DNA of 10,925 bases from Myxococcota bacterium (GTDB lineage Bacteria > Myxococcota_A > Polyangia > HGW-17), in NCBI GenBank assembly GCA_018821745.1, contig JAHJLU010000804.1:1-10925 (forward strand), in the 5' to 3' direction. Of the stretch, positions 1 to 6,646 are shown in pieces (position 1 is the first letter of the stretch; each line of letters begins with the position of its first letter). A program made the position numbers and the translations under genes. Under the pieces are notes generated by a model that was not told the origin of the DNA, did not search any database, and saw nothing but the letters and a program-made list of their open reading frames with translations.

Positions 1-1
1 A

Positions 2-250
2 ACACCTCCCGGGAGCTGCCTCCCGGGAGAGGACCAGGTGCACTTTGAAAAATTCTCCGCCGCCACCTATGAGGAGGACTCGGGGAACTCCGAAGAAAAA
101 GATGGGGATGTGGAGATAAACCCCCCCATGTGGTTTCGGTATCAGACAGTAAAAGTACACCGCGTGGATTATGGAGAGTTTCATCTCATTTCCCTGGAAC
201 TCGATACACTGGAACAGGATTTCTCCGTTCCGGGCCCCTACGGGCACTGA
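2..250 (+). CDS. Unrecognised small acidic protein, first visible gene of the uptake operon (possibly 5' partial)
   Basis: The frame is open from the left edge to the TGA at 248-250. It is either the tail of a longer protein or a 70-residue protein starting at the GTG at 38, which has GGGAGAGGA about 4 bases upstream; I prefer the GTG. Codons favour C or G at third positions, as in the neighbouring genes. The product is acidic in its first half (EEDSGNSEEKDGD) and then has a probable beta-strand region with VDYGEFHLISLEL. There are no cysteines, no signal peptide and no membrane segment, so it is probably cytoplasmic. The stop lies 13 bases before the proposed receptor start, which suggests translational coupling. 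I do not recognise the family. Position suggests a role in regulating or handling the transported compound, but nothing in the sequence proves it. Confidence 0.5.
   Translation, partial: TPPGSCLPGEDQVHFEKFSAATYEEDSGNSEEKDGDVEINPPMWFRYQTVKVHRVDYGEFHLISLELDTLEQDFSVPGPYGH
6..29 (+). promoter_or_regulatory. Perfect GC-rich hairpin next to a ribosome-binding site
   Basis: Two copies of the 10-base palindrome CTCCCGGGAG (6-15 and 20-29) flank the tetraloop CTGC, giving a perfect 10-bp stem. No T-run follows, so it is not a canonical intrinsic terminator. Its 3' arm runs into the purine-rich GGGAGAGGA (25-33) just before the GTG at 38, so folding could hide that ribosome-binding site. It could be the expression platform of a riboswitch or another leader regulator whose body lies left of the window; that part is inference. 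The same bases are also an open reading frame, so the hairpin may be a coincidence inside coding sequence. Confidence 0.45.
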
Positions 251-263
251 GGCAGGTACTTCC

Positions 264-2261
264 TTGTGGCGAGCCTTCACTGCCCTTATTATTTTGTGTT
301 TCCCAGCTTTTTCAGTCGCCGCTCCGCCTGAAGGGGACCAGCCCGCCACGTCAGTTGGATCAAAAAAACCGGACAAAAAGGAGACGGCCAGCAGGTCGGG
401 TAAACCGCCTGGTGTGACCGTTGAAAAAGCAAAAGTGCCCGCGGACCCGGTGGTCACAATGAAAAAACCCGCATCGGTTGTGCCCCCAAAGAATACCGAA
501 CCTGTCCCTACGATACGCATTGTGGTGAAGGGAAAACGCAGGCGGTCCCGGGACCGGACCCAGGACACCACCACCATTAAAGGAAAAAAGCTGCGGGAGA
601 GCACCAGCGCTTCACTGGTGGAGTCTCTCTCCCACGAATCGGGAGATATTTATGTCACCTCCAAGGGGGTTGGGATCCACGGGGTCGCCTCCGGTGCCAC
701 AGGGGGGATTTATATTCGCGGTCTGGGGGGATTTCCCAATTCCCAGATTCTCATGGTGGAGGATGGATACCCCGACTTTCAGGGGATCTTCGGTCACCCC
801 GTGCCCGACGCCTATGTGCCCTTCCTTATTGACCGCGTGATCATCATCAAGGGCGGGGACAGCGTCCTCTACGGCACCAACGCCATGGGGGGGGTCATCG
901 ACATCAGGAGCCGATGGCTCAAGCGACCGGGTCTCGAGATTATCACCGACACCGCAACAGGTTCCTACTCCACCATGAAGACAGGGATCTCCATGCTCTG
1001 GAGGAGAGGTATCTGGGACCTGGCCTCGGCGGTCAATATGTTTGAGACCGATGGTCACCGCCAGGGAGCGGGGGGGAGCCGGATGGTGGCTCAGGCAGCG
1101 GCCAGGGCGCGAGCCGAGGAGAACCTCTCGGTGACGCTTCGGGGCAGAGCCATGCACATCCAAGGGGCTGATCCCGGACCCGTGACTCACCCGACCCCCG
1201 ACAACTGGTACGATGTGTGGCGGTTTTCACTGGCCGGAAATGTACGCTACACGCCGGGAAAGCTGGCCATCACGTTTATCCCCTATGTCAACTTTGGTCA
1301 GCACAAACTCTACGACGGGTTCCTCTCCCACGATTACGTGGGGGGGACCAAACTGGAATCTCTCCTGAAGATCGGACGCTCCGTCAGGATTACGGGCGGC
1401 ATCAGCGCAGAGGTGGTGGACGGAACGGTGGAGAACCGCATCACAGGAGAGTATCAGGATCTCCATGCCCGCTTCAGTCCAGCAGTGTATGCCCAGGCTG
1501 CGGTCAAACCCATGAAGAAGATGGAAGTAGTCGCCGGCGCCCGCCTTCTTCACGATGAAGGTGAGGGACTCATTTTCCTGTACAAGGGAGGGTTCAACTG
1601 GCGTCTGGGGAAATACTTCAGCGCCTACAGCAACATCACCAGAAACTTCAGGCAGCCGACCCTTCGGGAGCTCTATCTGCCCTATCCCGTCGCCAACCCT
1701 GACTTAAAACCGGAGTACTCCATCAACTGGAGCGGTTCGCTGGCCTTCACCCACCCCTGGCTGGAGATTACCGCCACGGCCTACAGGACCAGCGCCCGCA
1801 ACCTCATCAAGTACTTCGGCTCCTGGCCCACGGCCGAGGTGGTCAACGTGGACAATTACCGGGTCTGGGGTGTCGAGGGCAAGCTTCGTGTGAACAAGGC
1901 CGGGATGTTTTCCCCATACATTATGGGGAATTGGCAGGACGTGGGGCGATATACCAGGCAGAACCCCGACGCGAAAGTGGATTTTGGTCTGGATTTTCGC
2001 TGGCGCAGGGGAGGCGACCGGTTGACCGCCACTCTGAGCGGGCAGTATATCCATGGCCTCTTCATGCAGAACTACAACCGGGACCCCATCGCCGATGTCT
2101 TCTACCTGGATTTCACCATCCGCTATGCGTACCGGACAAAAAAATACACCCTCGAGCCCTATCTCAACGTGAGAAATATCCTCGACACGCGGTACGCCTT
2201 TGTAGAAGATTACACCATGCCCGGGTTTAACTTCCTTGCGGGAGTCAGGATCAGGTTGTAA
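264..2261 (+). CDS. TonB-dependent outer-membrane receptor
   Basis: This is an outer-membrane beta-barrel that would import a scarce ligand using TonB energy. I chose the TTG at 264 because GAGGCAGG lies about 7 bases upstream, it follows the previous stop, and it gives a compact signal peptide (residues 1-20, ending FSVAA). The in-frame ATG at 171 would overlap the previous gene by 80 bases and bury the signal peptide. From the TTG the protein has 665 residues, a normal size. After the signal peptide comes a Pro/Lys-rich linker (about 21-82), then a TonB-box-like TIRIVVKG (83-90). The plug domain (about 105-215) contains IRGLGG, MVEDGYP and KGGDSVLYGTNAMGGVIDI. The barrel follows and ends ...GVRIRL, with NILDTRYAF shortly before, both typical of the family. 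The next four genes encode an ECF transporter and a methyltransferase, so its ligand is probably handed to that importer. Substrate not assignable from sequence. Confidence 0.93.
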   Translation: MWRAFTALIILCFPAFSVAAPPEGDQPATSVGSKKPDKKETASRSGKPPGVTVEKAKVPADPVVTMKKPASVVPPKNTEPVPTIRIVVKGKRRRSRDRTQDTTTIKGKKLRESTSASLVESLSHESGDIYVTSKGVGIHGVASGATGGIYIRGLGGFPNSQILMVEDGYPDFQGIFGHPVPDAYVPFLIDRVIIIKGGDSVLYGTNAMGGVIDIRSRWLKRPGLEIITDTATGSYSTMKTGISMLWRRGIWDLASAVNMFETDGHRQGAGGSRMVAQAAARARAEENLSVTLRGRAMHIQGADPGPVTHPTPDNWYDVWRFSLAGNVRYTPGKLAITFIPYVNFGQHKLYDGFLSHDYVGGTKLESLLKIGRSVRITGGISAEVVDGTVENRITGEYQDLHARFSPAVYAQAAVKPMKKMEVVAGARLLHDEGEGLIFLYKGGFNWRLGKYFSAYSNITRNFRQPTLRELYLPYPVANPDLKPEYSINWSGSLAFTHPWLEITATAYRTSARNLIKYFGSWPTAEVVNVDNYRVWGVEGKLRVNKAGMFSPYIMGNWQDVGRYTRQNPDAKVDFGLDFRWRRGGDRLTATLSGQYIHGLFMQNYNRDPIADVFYLDFTIRYAYRTKKYTLEPYLNVRNILDTRYAFVEDYTMPGFNFLAGVRIRL

Positions 2262-2264
2262 GTC

Positions 2265-2792
2265 ATGAAGCAGCTTCCCATCAGAGATCTGGCCATCTGC
2301 AGCCTGTTCGGTGCCGCCGCGTGGCTGTTGCCGCTGTTTTTCCACCTTATTCAACTGGGGAGCCTCTTTATGCCAATGTATCTGCCCCTCATGGTCCTTC
2401 CATTTATGGTGGGACCCCGGGGCGCAACGCTCACGGCATTTTTGGTCCCCCTCCTCAGTGGCGCGGTGACGGGGATGCCCCCGTTCTTTCCCCCCGTTGC
2501 GGTCTTCATGTCCCTGGAGCTCGCGGTCATGGCCTTTATTATTGCGAGCGTCTCCCAGCGCTGGAAAAGTCTGCATCCTCTGTGGGTGCTCATTCCCACG
2601 CTGCTTCTTGGGAGAGTTCTCCATGTGGGGATGGTCATGATCTTTTCAAAGATAGTGGATCTCCCTGCCCGCTATATGGCGGCCATGTCCCTCTTGAGCG
2701 GCTGGCCCGGGGTTATCCTCATGGTAGTGGTTATCCCCCTCATAGTCGCGCTGGAGCGCAGGATGCACGAACATCGAGAGGTTGAGGAGTGA
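2265..2792 (+). CDS. ECF transporter S component (substrate-binding membrane protein)
   Basis: A 175-residue, very hydrophobic protein with about six membrane segments (roughly residues 9-28, 33-50, 53-70, 76-97, 106-127 and 146-164). That is the size and topology of ECF S components, the inner-membrane subunits that bind a vitamin or metal and are driven by EcfT and EcfA. Seen directly: a short cytoplasmic N terminus, an Ala/Gly-rich first helix (GAAAW), a GPRGA turn after the second helix, and LSGAVTGMPP before the fourth. This arrangement resembles the broad ECF-S family with a GMP-type motif (Pfam ECF_trnsprt-like); the assignment is from memory and unchecked. It starts 3 bases after the receptor stop, behind GGGAGTCAGGA. 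Finding EcfT and an ATPase two genes downstream supports the call. The substrate is unknown: a corrinoid, another tetrapyrrole, another cofactor or a metal chelate all fit the presence of a TonB receptor. Confidence 0.82.
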   Translation: MKQLPIRDLAICSLFGAAAWLLPLFFHLIQLGSLFMPMYLPLMVLPFMVGPRGATLTAFLVPLLSGAVTGMPPFFPPVAVFMSLELAVMAFIIASVSQRWKSLHPLWVLIPTLLLGRVLHVGMVMIFSKIVDLPARYMAAMSLLSGWPGVILMVVVIPLIVALERRMHEHREVEE

Positions 2793-2798
2793 GAAAAA

Positions 2799-3419
2799 AT
2801 GAAACATAACGACCTGGAAAAATGGCGCCGCTTTTTCGACGAACTGGCTCCCCGCTGGGACAACCAGGAAGATCTTGTTCTTGTGAGGCAGAAGCTCCAG
2901 AACGGCTTCAAAGAGATGGGAGTCAGCCCCCATGAGAATATTCTGGATGTGGGCTGTGGCACGGGAAATCTCACCCTCTCCGTGTTGCCCCTCCTGGGTG
3001 AACAGGGCCGTGTGACCGCGGTGGATATCTCTCCGGTGATGATCCGTATGGCGCAAGAAAAAATCAGCGACAGCCGTGTGACCCTCATGGTGGAGAGTTC
3101 CCATGCCCTTCCCATCCCCTCCTCCTCCTTTCACCGAATTTTTTGCCTCCACGTCTGGCCCCACCTGGGGGACTATCACTCCCATCTGCGGGAGTTTAAC
3201 CGGTTGCTCAAGGAGGGTGGTGTGGTGCATGTGTGGCATCTGGTCTCCCGGGACACCATCAACGCTATTCATGGTGGGGCGGGGGAGGGTGTGAAGCACG
3301 ATGTTCTCGCGCCCGCTGAGGAGACCGCCGCGCTGTTTATGGAGCACGGGTTCACCGTGGAGCGCATCATCGACGACGAGGAGCGCTACCTGGTCTGTGC
3401 CAGAAAGCCCGGGGAGTGA
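2799..3419 (+). CDS. Class I SAM-dependent methyltransferase within the transporter operon
   Basis: A 206-residue soluble Rossmann-fold methyltransferase (Methyltransf_11/UbiE-like). SAM-binding motif I is ILDVGCGTGN (48-57), the acidic ribose-binding motif is AVDIS (74-78), and the late motif LKEGGVVHVWHL lies at 137-148. The C-terminal part has DTINAIH (152-158) and then GFTVERIIDDEERYLVCARK. Histidines are common around 118-128 and 144-167 (LHVWPHLGDYHSHL, HVWH, IH), which could line a pocket or bind a metal or cofactor; that is speculation. It starts 6 bases after the S-component stop, with GGAG near 2786 as ribosome-binding site. Lying between the S and T genes, it most likely acts on the imported compound or its immediate product. 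A ubiquinone-pathway role is unlikely from this context, but the methyl acceptor cannot be read from the sequence. Confidence 0.88.
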   Translation: MKHNDLEKWRRFFDELAPRWDNQEDLVLVRQKLQNGFKEMGVSPHENILDVGCGTGNLTLSVLPLLGEQGRVTAVDISPVMIRMAQEKISDSRVTLMVESSHALPIPSSSFHRIFCLHVWPHLGDYHSHLREFNRLLKEGGVVHVWHLVSRDTINAIHGGAGEGVKHDVLAPAEETAALFMEHGFTVERIIDDEERYLVCARKPGE

Positions 3420-3423
3420 CCCC

Positions 3424-4161
3424 ATGGAGCAGCGCGAAGTCTCGGGAGAGAGCAGGGGTTTGATTCCGCCCCACCTCACGCTGCTGGGGCTTGTGTGCGC
3501 CATGATCGCCGTCCTCGTCTCCAGCCCCCTGACGCCCACGGGGATCTCCTGGATGATCCTGACCGTTCTGCTGTGGGCTCTGTTTTTTGGTACGGGCCTC
3601 AAGGATCTCCTCGTTTTCACCGGGGCACTTCTCCTGCTCTTTCTCCCCCTGTTTTTGATCACCTGGGGTGTCAAAATACTCTCTCTGCAAGGCTCCTTAC
3701 CCGAACGGCTGTGGATCGCGGCGGCGGTGCCCGCCTCCCTGGTTTCCCGGGGCCTTATGCTCTCACTTCTCACGGTGACAACACTGAAAAGGTTGTCAGA
3801 GGCTGAACTGCACGAGGGTTTGTGTCGTGTCCCCGGCCCCCCGGTGCTGGCGGCGCTCATGACGGGGATAGTTTTTCAGATCAGGAGTCTCTCGGGTGAG
3901 ACGACGCGGATGATGCAGTCCATCCGGGTGAGGGGTCACAAGAAGAGCGCCTTTTACTCCATGATCACCGCCCTTCCCACGGTGTGGCTGCCACGGGTGC
4001 TGTTTCGCTCCCACCGACTCTCCGACGCCATGACAGTGCGGGGTCTGGAGACCACTGCGGTCCCCTTCCAGCGCTACGGCTTCTCGCTGCGGGCGTTGTT
4101 AACAAGCGCGCTTTTTTTACTCTGGGCCTCGGTTTCCGTGGTCCTGCGGGTGATGCTGTGA
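3424..4161 (+). CDS. ecfT: ECF transporter transmembrane coupling protein EcfT
   Basis: A 245-residue membrane protein that links an S component to the ATPases. The start is the ATG at 3424: GGGGAG ends 7 bases upstream and the previous stop is 4 bases away; the longer in-frame extension would run back into the methyltransferase gene. N-terminal helices (about 17-34, 42-57 and 62-82) are followed by a long cytoplasmic region. The two short Arg motifs by which EcfT contacts the ATPases are visible as VRG at 169-171 (QSIRVRGHK) and VRG at 205-207 (MTVRGLE); the family form is usually Ala-Arg-Gly or Ala-Arg-Ser, so Val here is a mild variation. A final hydrophobic helix lies near 223-242. It overlaps the ATPase gene by four bases (GTGA), which indicates coupled translation. 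It is of the cobalt/biotin-type EcfT superfamily (CbiQ/BioN-like). Confidence 0.88.
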   Translation: MEQREVSGESRGLIPPHLTLLGLVCAMIAVLVSSPLTPTGISWMILTVLLWALFFGTGLKDLLVFTGALLLLFLPLFLITWGVKILSLQGSLPERLWIAAAVPASLVSRGLMLSLLTVTTLKRLSEAELHEGLCRVPGPPVLAALMTGIVFQIRSLSGETTRMMQSIRVRGHKKSAFYSMITALPTVWLPRVLFRSHRLSDAMTVRGLETTAVPFQRYGFSLRALLTSALFLLWASVSVVLRVML

Positions 4162-4874
4162 CCACTCCACTGCTCTCCATTGTTAATCTCTCTGTCCCCA
4201 AAAAAGGACGCGCCGAGCCTCTTTTGGACAAGGTCACCCTTTTCGTGGAAAAAGGGGAGCGGGTGGCCCTTGTGGGGCTCAATGGTTCAGGGAAAACCAC
4301 CCTCCTCGGGAGTATCGCGGGTCTGTTCAGACATGAGGGTGAGATCCGGGTGGAGGGTGAGCTGCTCACCTCCAAATCCGCGGCCACAATCCGGGGAAAG
4401 CTGGGGTATCTGTTCAATGTTCCCGAAGACCAGCTCCTCTTCCCGCGGGTCCTGGATGATGTCGCCTACGGGCTCATCCGCGGGAAGGTCCCCCTGGCCC
4501 GGGCCCACGAAAAGGCCCTGGAGGTCCTGAAGACCCTGGGGATTGAACAGCTGGCCCACTGTACAGTTCACAACCTCTCCCACGGGCAAAAGCAGCGGGT
4601 GGCCCTGGCCGGTGCCCTGATCACCGGTGCCCCCCTGCTGCTGCTCGATGAGCCCTCCGCCGCCCTTGATCCCGTGGCGAAGATGCAGCTGGCCAAGGTC
4701 CTCAGGGGAATCACCCACGCGGGGATCCTGTGCGCCACCAATGATCTGGAGTTCGCCCGGGCCTTCTGCCACCGGTACATTTTCATTGAGGCGGGGAAGG
4801 TTGTGCCGGAGCTTGTGGATGAAGCCGCCATTTTGGCCCGGTGGGGACTGAGCGACGGAAGATCCCCGGTGTAA
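4158..4874 (+). CDS. ecfA: ECF transporter ATP-binding protein (EcfA-type) with variant H-loop
   Basis: A 238-residue ABC ATPase that powers the ECF importer. The start is the GTG at 4158: it overlaps the ecfT stop as GTGA and has GCGGGTGAT just upstream. Walker A is GLNGSGKT (40-47), the Q-loop lies at VPEDQLLF with Gln92, the signature is LSHGQKQR (140-147), and Walker B is LLLLDEP (160-166). The switch position, where most ABC ATPases have His (as in THD), reads ATNDLEF (193-199), so Asn195 replaces His. All other core motifs are intact, which argues against a dead gene. Only one ATPase gene is present, so it probably works as a homodimer, as in the CbiO and BioM types. No intact canonical terminator follows at once. 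Confidence 0.92.
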   Translation: MTTPLLSIVNLSVPKKGRAEPLLDKVTLFVEKGERVALVGLNGSGKTTLLGSIAGLFRHEGEIRVEGELLTSKSAATIRGKLGYLFNVPEDQLLFPRVLDDVAYGLIRGKVPLARAHEKALEVLKTLGIEQLAHCTVHNLSHGQKQRVALAGALITGAPLLLLDEPSAALDPVAKMQLAKVLRGITHAGILCATNDLEFARAFCHRYIFIEAGKVVPELVDEAAILARWGLSDGRSPV

Positions 4875-4879
4875 GGGGG

Positions 4880-4907
4880 TTGACTCCCTGACCAAAGCGG
4901 CTAAGTT
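4880..4907 (+). promoter_or_regulatory. Weak candidate sigma-70 promoter before the CapA-like gene
   Basis: TTGACT (4880-4885) lies 16 bases before TAAGTT (4902-4907). The -35 box is good (5 of 6) and the -10 box poor (3 of 6). It lies in the 66-base gap between the ATPase gene and the CapA-like gene, where a separate promoter would be expected. The call rests on sequence resemblance alone. Confidence 0.25.
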
Positions 4908-4909
4908 TC

Positions 4910-4932
4910 AAAAGGACCGGGTCCCCCTTTTT
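4910..4932 (+). terminator. Possible weak intrinsic terminator after the ECF operon
   Basis: AAAAGGACC and GGTCC...TTTTT form an imperfect inverted repeat: a short GGAC/GTCC core extended by A:T pairs across a CC bulge, followed by a five-base T-run. The loop is only about 3 bases and the stem is weak, so read-through into the CapA-like gene is plausible. A separate 6-bp stem with a TTGA loop at 4873-4888 has no T-run. Confidence 0.3.
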
Positions 4933-4940
4933 CAAACATA

Positions 4941-6314
4941 ATGCCCATGAAACCATCTGAATATTCTGTCTTAATAATCGCCTCCCTCGCCACGGCGCTT
5001 TGGGCGCTGACAGCACCCGGGTGCGGTTCCAGTGAGAAATCCGGGCAACCTGTGGAGGAAAAAGTTCCCTCCGCCGCTCCGAAAATCAATCCGGTGCCCG
5101 CGCTCCTCAGTTCCCCTCCCAAACCCCGAAACAACGCGGCTGTCACCGTGAAGAAGAGCCCTCCCGCGATTCCCCACACAAAAGTAAAGGGCGTCGGGAG
5201 TGTTCGGGAGAGAAAACAATTCACGATGCTGGCAGTGGGGGATCTCATGGCCCAGCCCCGACTCCTCACGGCCATGGAAGACGAGCCCCAAAACTGGTCC
5301 AGGGCCTTTGGCGATTTTGCGGTCTCCTTTGCCGGCGCCCGCGTTGCCTTTGGAAACCTGGAGACGCCTATTACTCACAGCGCCTGGAGTGATGCCGAGC
5401 GTAAAAAAAATCTGCTGGCCCCTGCGCCGGCCTTCATGGCCGGCCTTGATATGATCCGGGGTCTGAAGCAGACGGGGTTCACGGTGCTGAGTGTGGCCAA
5501 CAACCACATCCTGGATCAGGGTCCACGGGGCCTCGCCCGCACCCTGGCCCTGCTGAAGGCAGAAAACCTCCATGCTATTGGCGCGGCCCCCGGGGGGGAA
5601 TCTCCCCTCACCGTAATCGACACCGGAGGTTTTCGTGTGGGGTTTATGGCCTTTGCCGCCTTCACAAACGTGCGGCAGAAAACCTTCAAACTTTCGGATT
5701 ATACCATAAACTTCATGAACGAGAACGAACCGTCAGAGGTCAAGCGGGCGGCGGCGCTGGTAAAAAAATACCGGGCCGGTGTTGATCTCCTGGTGGTCAG
5801 TGTGCACTGGGGGTGGGAGTTCAACAACTGGCCAACCGTACATCAGCGGCGGGCGGCGACGGCGCTCATGGAGGGTGGCGCCGATGTTATTCTGGGGCAC
5901 CATCCCCATGTCCTGCAGGGCGCCGACTATTACAACACCAGGCGCGGGGTGAGGGGGTTTGTCATTTACAGCATGGGAAACGCCCTCTCGGCCATGGGGA
6001 TCCACGATCTCTCCGATTATCGCAAGGAAGCGGCGGGACGCAATGACTCCGTGGTGCTGACCCTCACGGTGACCCACACAAAAGGCGGCGCGCCGCTGGT
6101 GGAGGCTTCTTATGCGCCGGCGTTCTCTCTGCCCTACAGGCAAAACAGCGAGCAGCGGTACGCCTATGTGGACCTTCGACAGGAGATTGAGCGGCGAAAG
6201 GCCGCCGGGACCTGCATGGTAAAAGCCCTCGACACCTGTGCCGCCCTCAATTACCGGCTTGAGGCAGTGGGAAAAATCTTCAAAAATCTCCCCCTCACCT
6301 CCCCGATCCCCTGA
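4941..6314 (+). CDS. CapA/PgsA-family lipoprotein (metallophosphoesterase fold)
   Basis: A 457-residue exported protein of the CapA family (poly-gamma-glutamate/capsule synthesis accessory proteins, PGA_cap domain), which has a calcineurin-like metallophosphoesterase fold. The N terminus has a hydrophobic segment (about 9-24) and a lipobox-like LTAPGC with Cys28, so it is probably a lipoprotein. A Pro/Lys/Ser-rich linker (about 30-92) precedes the domain. Candidate metal-site motifs appear in order: GDLM (100-103), GNLETP (138-143), NNHILDQG (187-194), HWGWE (289-293), GHHPHVLQ (319-326) and YSMGN (343-347). Family enzymes and accessory proteins act on cell-surface polymers, but many members have no proven substrate, and no capB, capC or capD partner is nearby. 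The start is ambiguous between the ATGs at 4941 and 4947, and neither has a strong ribosome-binding site. A link to the ECF operon upstream is not shown; co-orientation may be chance or read-through. Confidence 0.87.
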   Translation: MPMKPSEYSVLIIASLATALWALTAPGCGSSEKSGQPVEEKVPSAAPKINPVPALLSSPPKPRNNAAVTVKKSPPAIPHTKVKGVGSVRERKQFTMLAVGDLMAQPRLLTAMEDEPQNWSRAFGDFAVSFAGARVAFGNLETPITHSAWSDAERKKNLLAPAPAFMAGLDMIRGLKQTGFTVLSVANNHILDQGPRGLARTLALLKAENLHAIGAAPGGESPLTVIDTGGFRVGFMAFAAFTNVRQKTFKLSDYTINFMNENEPSEVKRAAALVKKYRAGVDLLVVSVHWGWEFNNWPTVHQRRAATALMEGGADVILGHHPHVLQGADYYNTRRGVRGFVIYSMGNALSAMGIHDLSDYRKEAAGRNDSVVLTLTVTHTKGGAPLVEASYAPAFSLPYRQNSEQRYAYVDLRQEIERRKAAGTCMVKALDTCAALNYRLEAVGKIFKNLPLTSPIP

Positions 6315-6351
6315 GCGTTCCCTTTGTGCCGATACCCGGCAAGATTACTTG

Positions 6352-6525
6352 TTAATACCCAAGGTCTTCTCCCACGAGAATGACCTTGATGCGATCCTTG
6401 ACATGGGAGCGGCGGGTGATGACCGTGGAGGGGTCATGGTGTATCTCCCGGTAAAGAGTCATGGTTGCGGGATCGGGGGTGAAGATCTCCCGCTCCCCGG
6501 GCATGGTGTCAGGAAGGGAGGGCAC
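6352..6525 (-). pseudogene. Minus-strand reading frame of 50-57 codons, unrecognised, probable gene remnant
   Basis: On the minus strand a frame runs from the GTG at 6525 (or the ATG at 6504) to the TAA at 6354-6352. Its third codon positions are mostly C or G, like the real genes here, which an accidental frame would be unlikely to show. The product contains REIFTPDPATMTLYREIHHD and ends DRIKVILVGEDLGY. An in-frame TAG lies only 9 bases upstream of the GTG, and neither start has a ribosome-binding site, so it reads best as the surviving C-terminal end of a decayed gene. A genuine small protein remains possible. I do not recognise the family. It is convergent with the CapA-like gene, with 37 bases between the stops. 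Confidence 0.35.
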
Positions 6526-6592
6526 AGGATAAGACTATTCACGCCCTTCCCTGAAATCTGCTCTGAAAGAGCGGTGGTGGTGCATGGAGCGC

Positions 6593-6620
6593 GCGACAAT
6601 TCATCGAATGGGTGTATGAT
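6593..6620 (+). promoter_or_regulatory. Candidate sigma-70 promoter for the Cys-rich lipoprotein gene
   Basis: GCGACA (6593-6598) and TATGAT (6615-6620) are separated by 16 bases. The -10 matches the consensus at 5 of 6 positions and the -35 at 4 of 6. Transcription would begin near 6627, about 20 bases before the ATG at 6647. This fits a gene that follows an unrelated intergenic region. Confidence 0.45.
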
Positions 6621-6646
6621 AGGGGTATGGATTCATGGAGGTGTTC

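Noticed and set aside
171..263. Upstream ATG at 171 as the receptor start
   Set aside because: It would overlap the preceding gene by 80 bases, lacks a good ribosome-binding site and places 31 extra residues before an otherwise normal signal peptide.
1704..2624. A 306-codon minus-strand frame opposite the receptor and S component
   Set aside because: It is antisense to well-supported genes and encodes a His/Gly/Gln-rich sequence without domain features.
2646..3860. A 404-codon minus-strand frame opposite the S-component, methyltransferase and ecfT genes
   Set aside because: It is antisense to three genes with clear motifs, and its product is low in hydrophobic order with no recognisable domain; such shadows are expected in GC-rich DNA.
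4873..4888. Hairpin AGGGGG-TTGA-CTCCCT as terminator of the ECF operon
   Set aside because: The stem includes a G:T pair and is followed by GACCAAAG, with no T-run.
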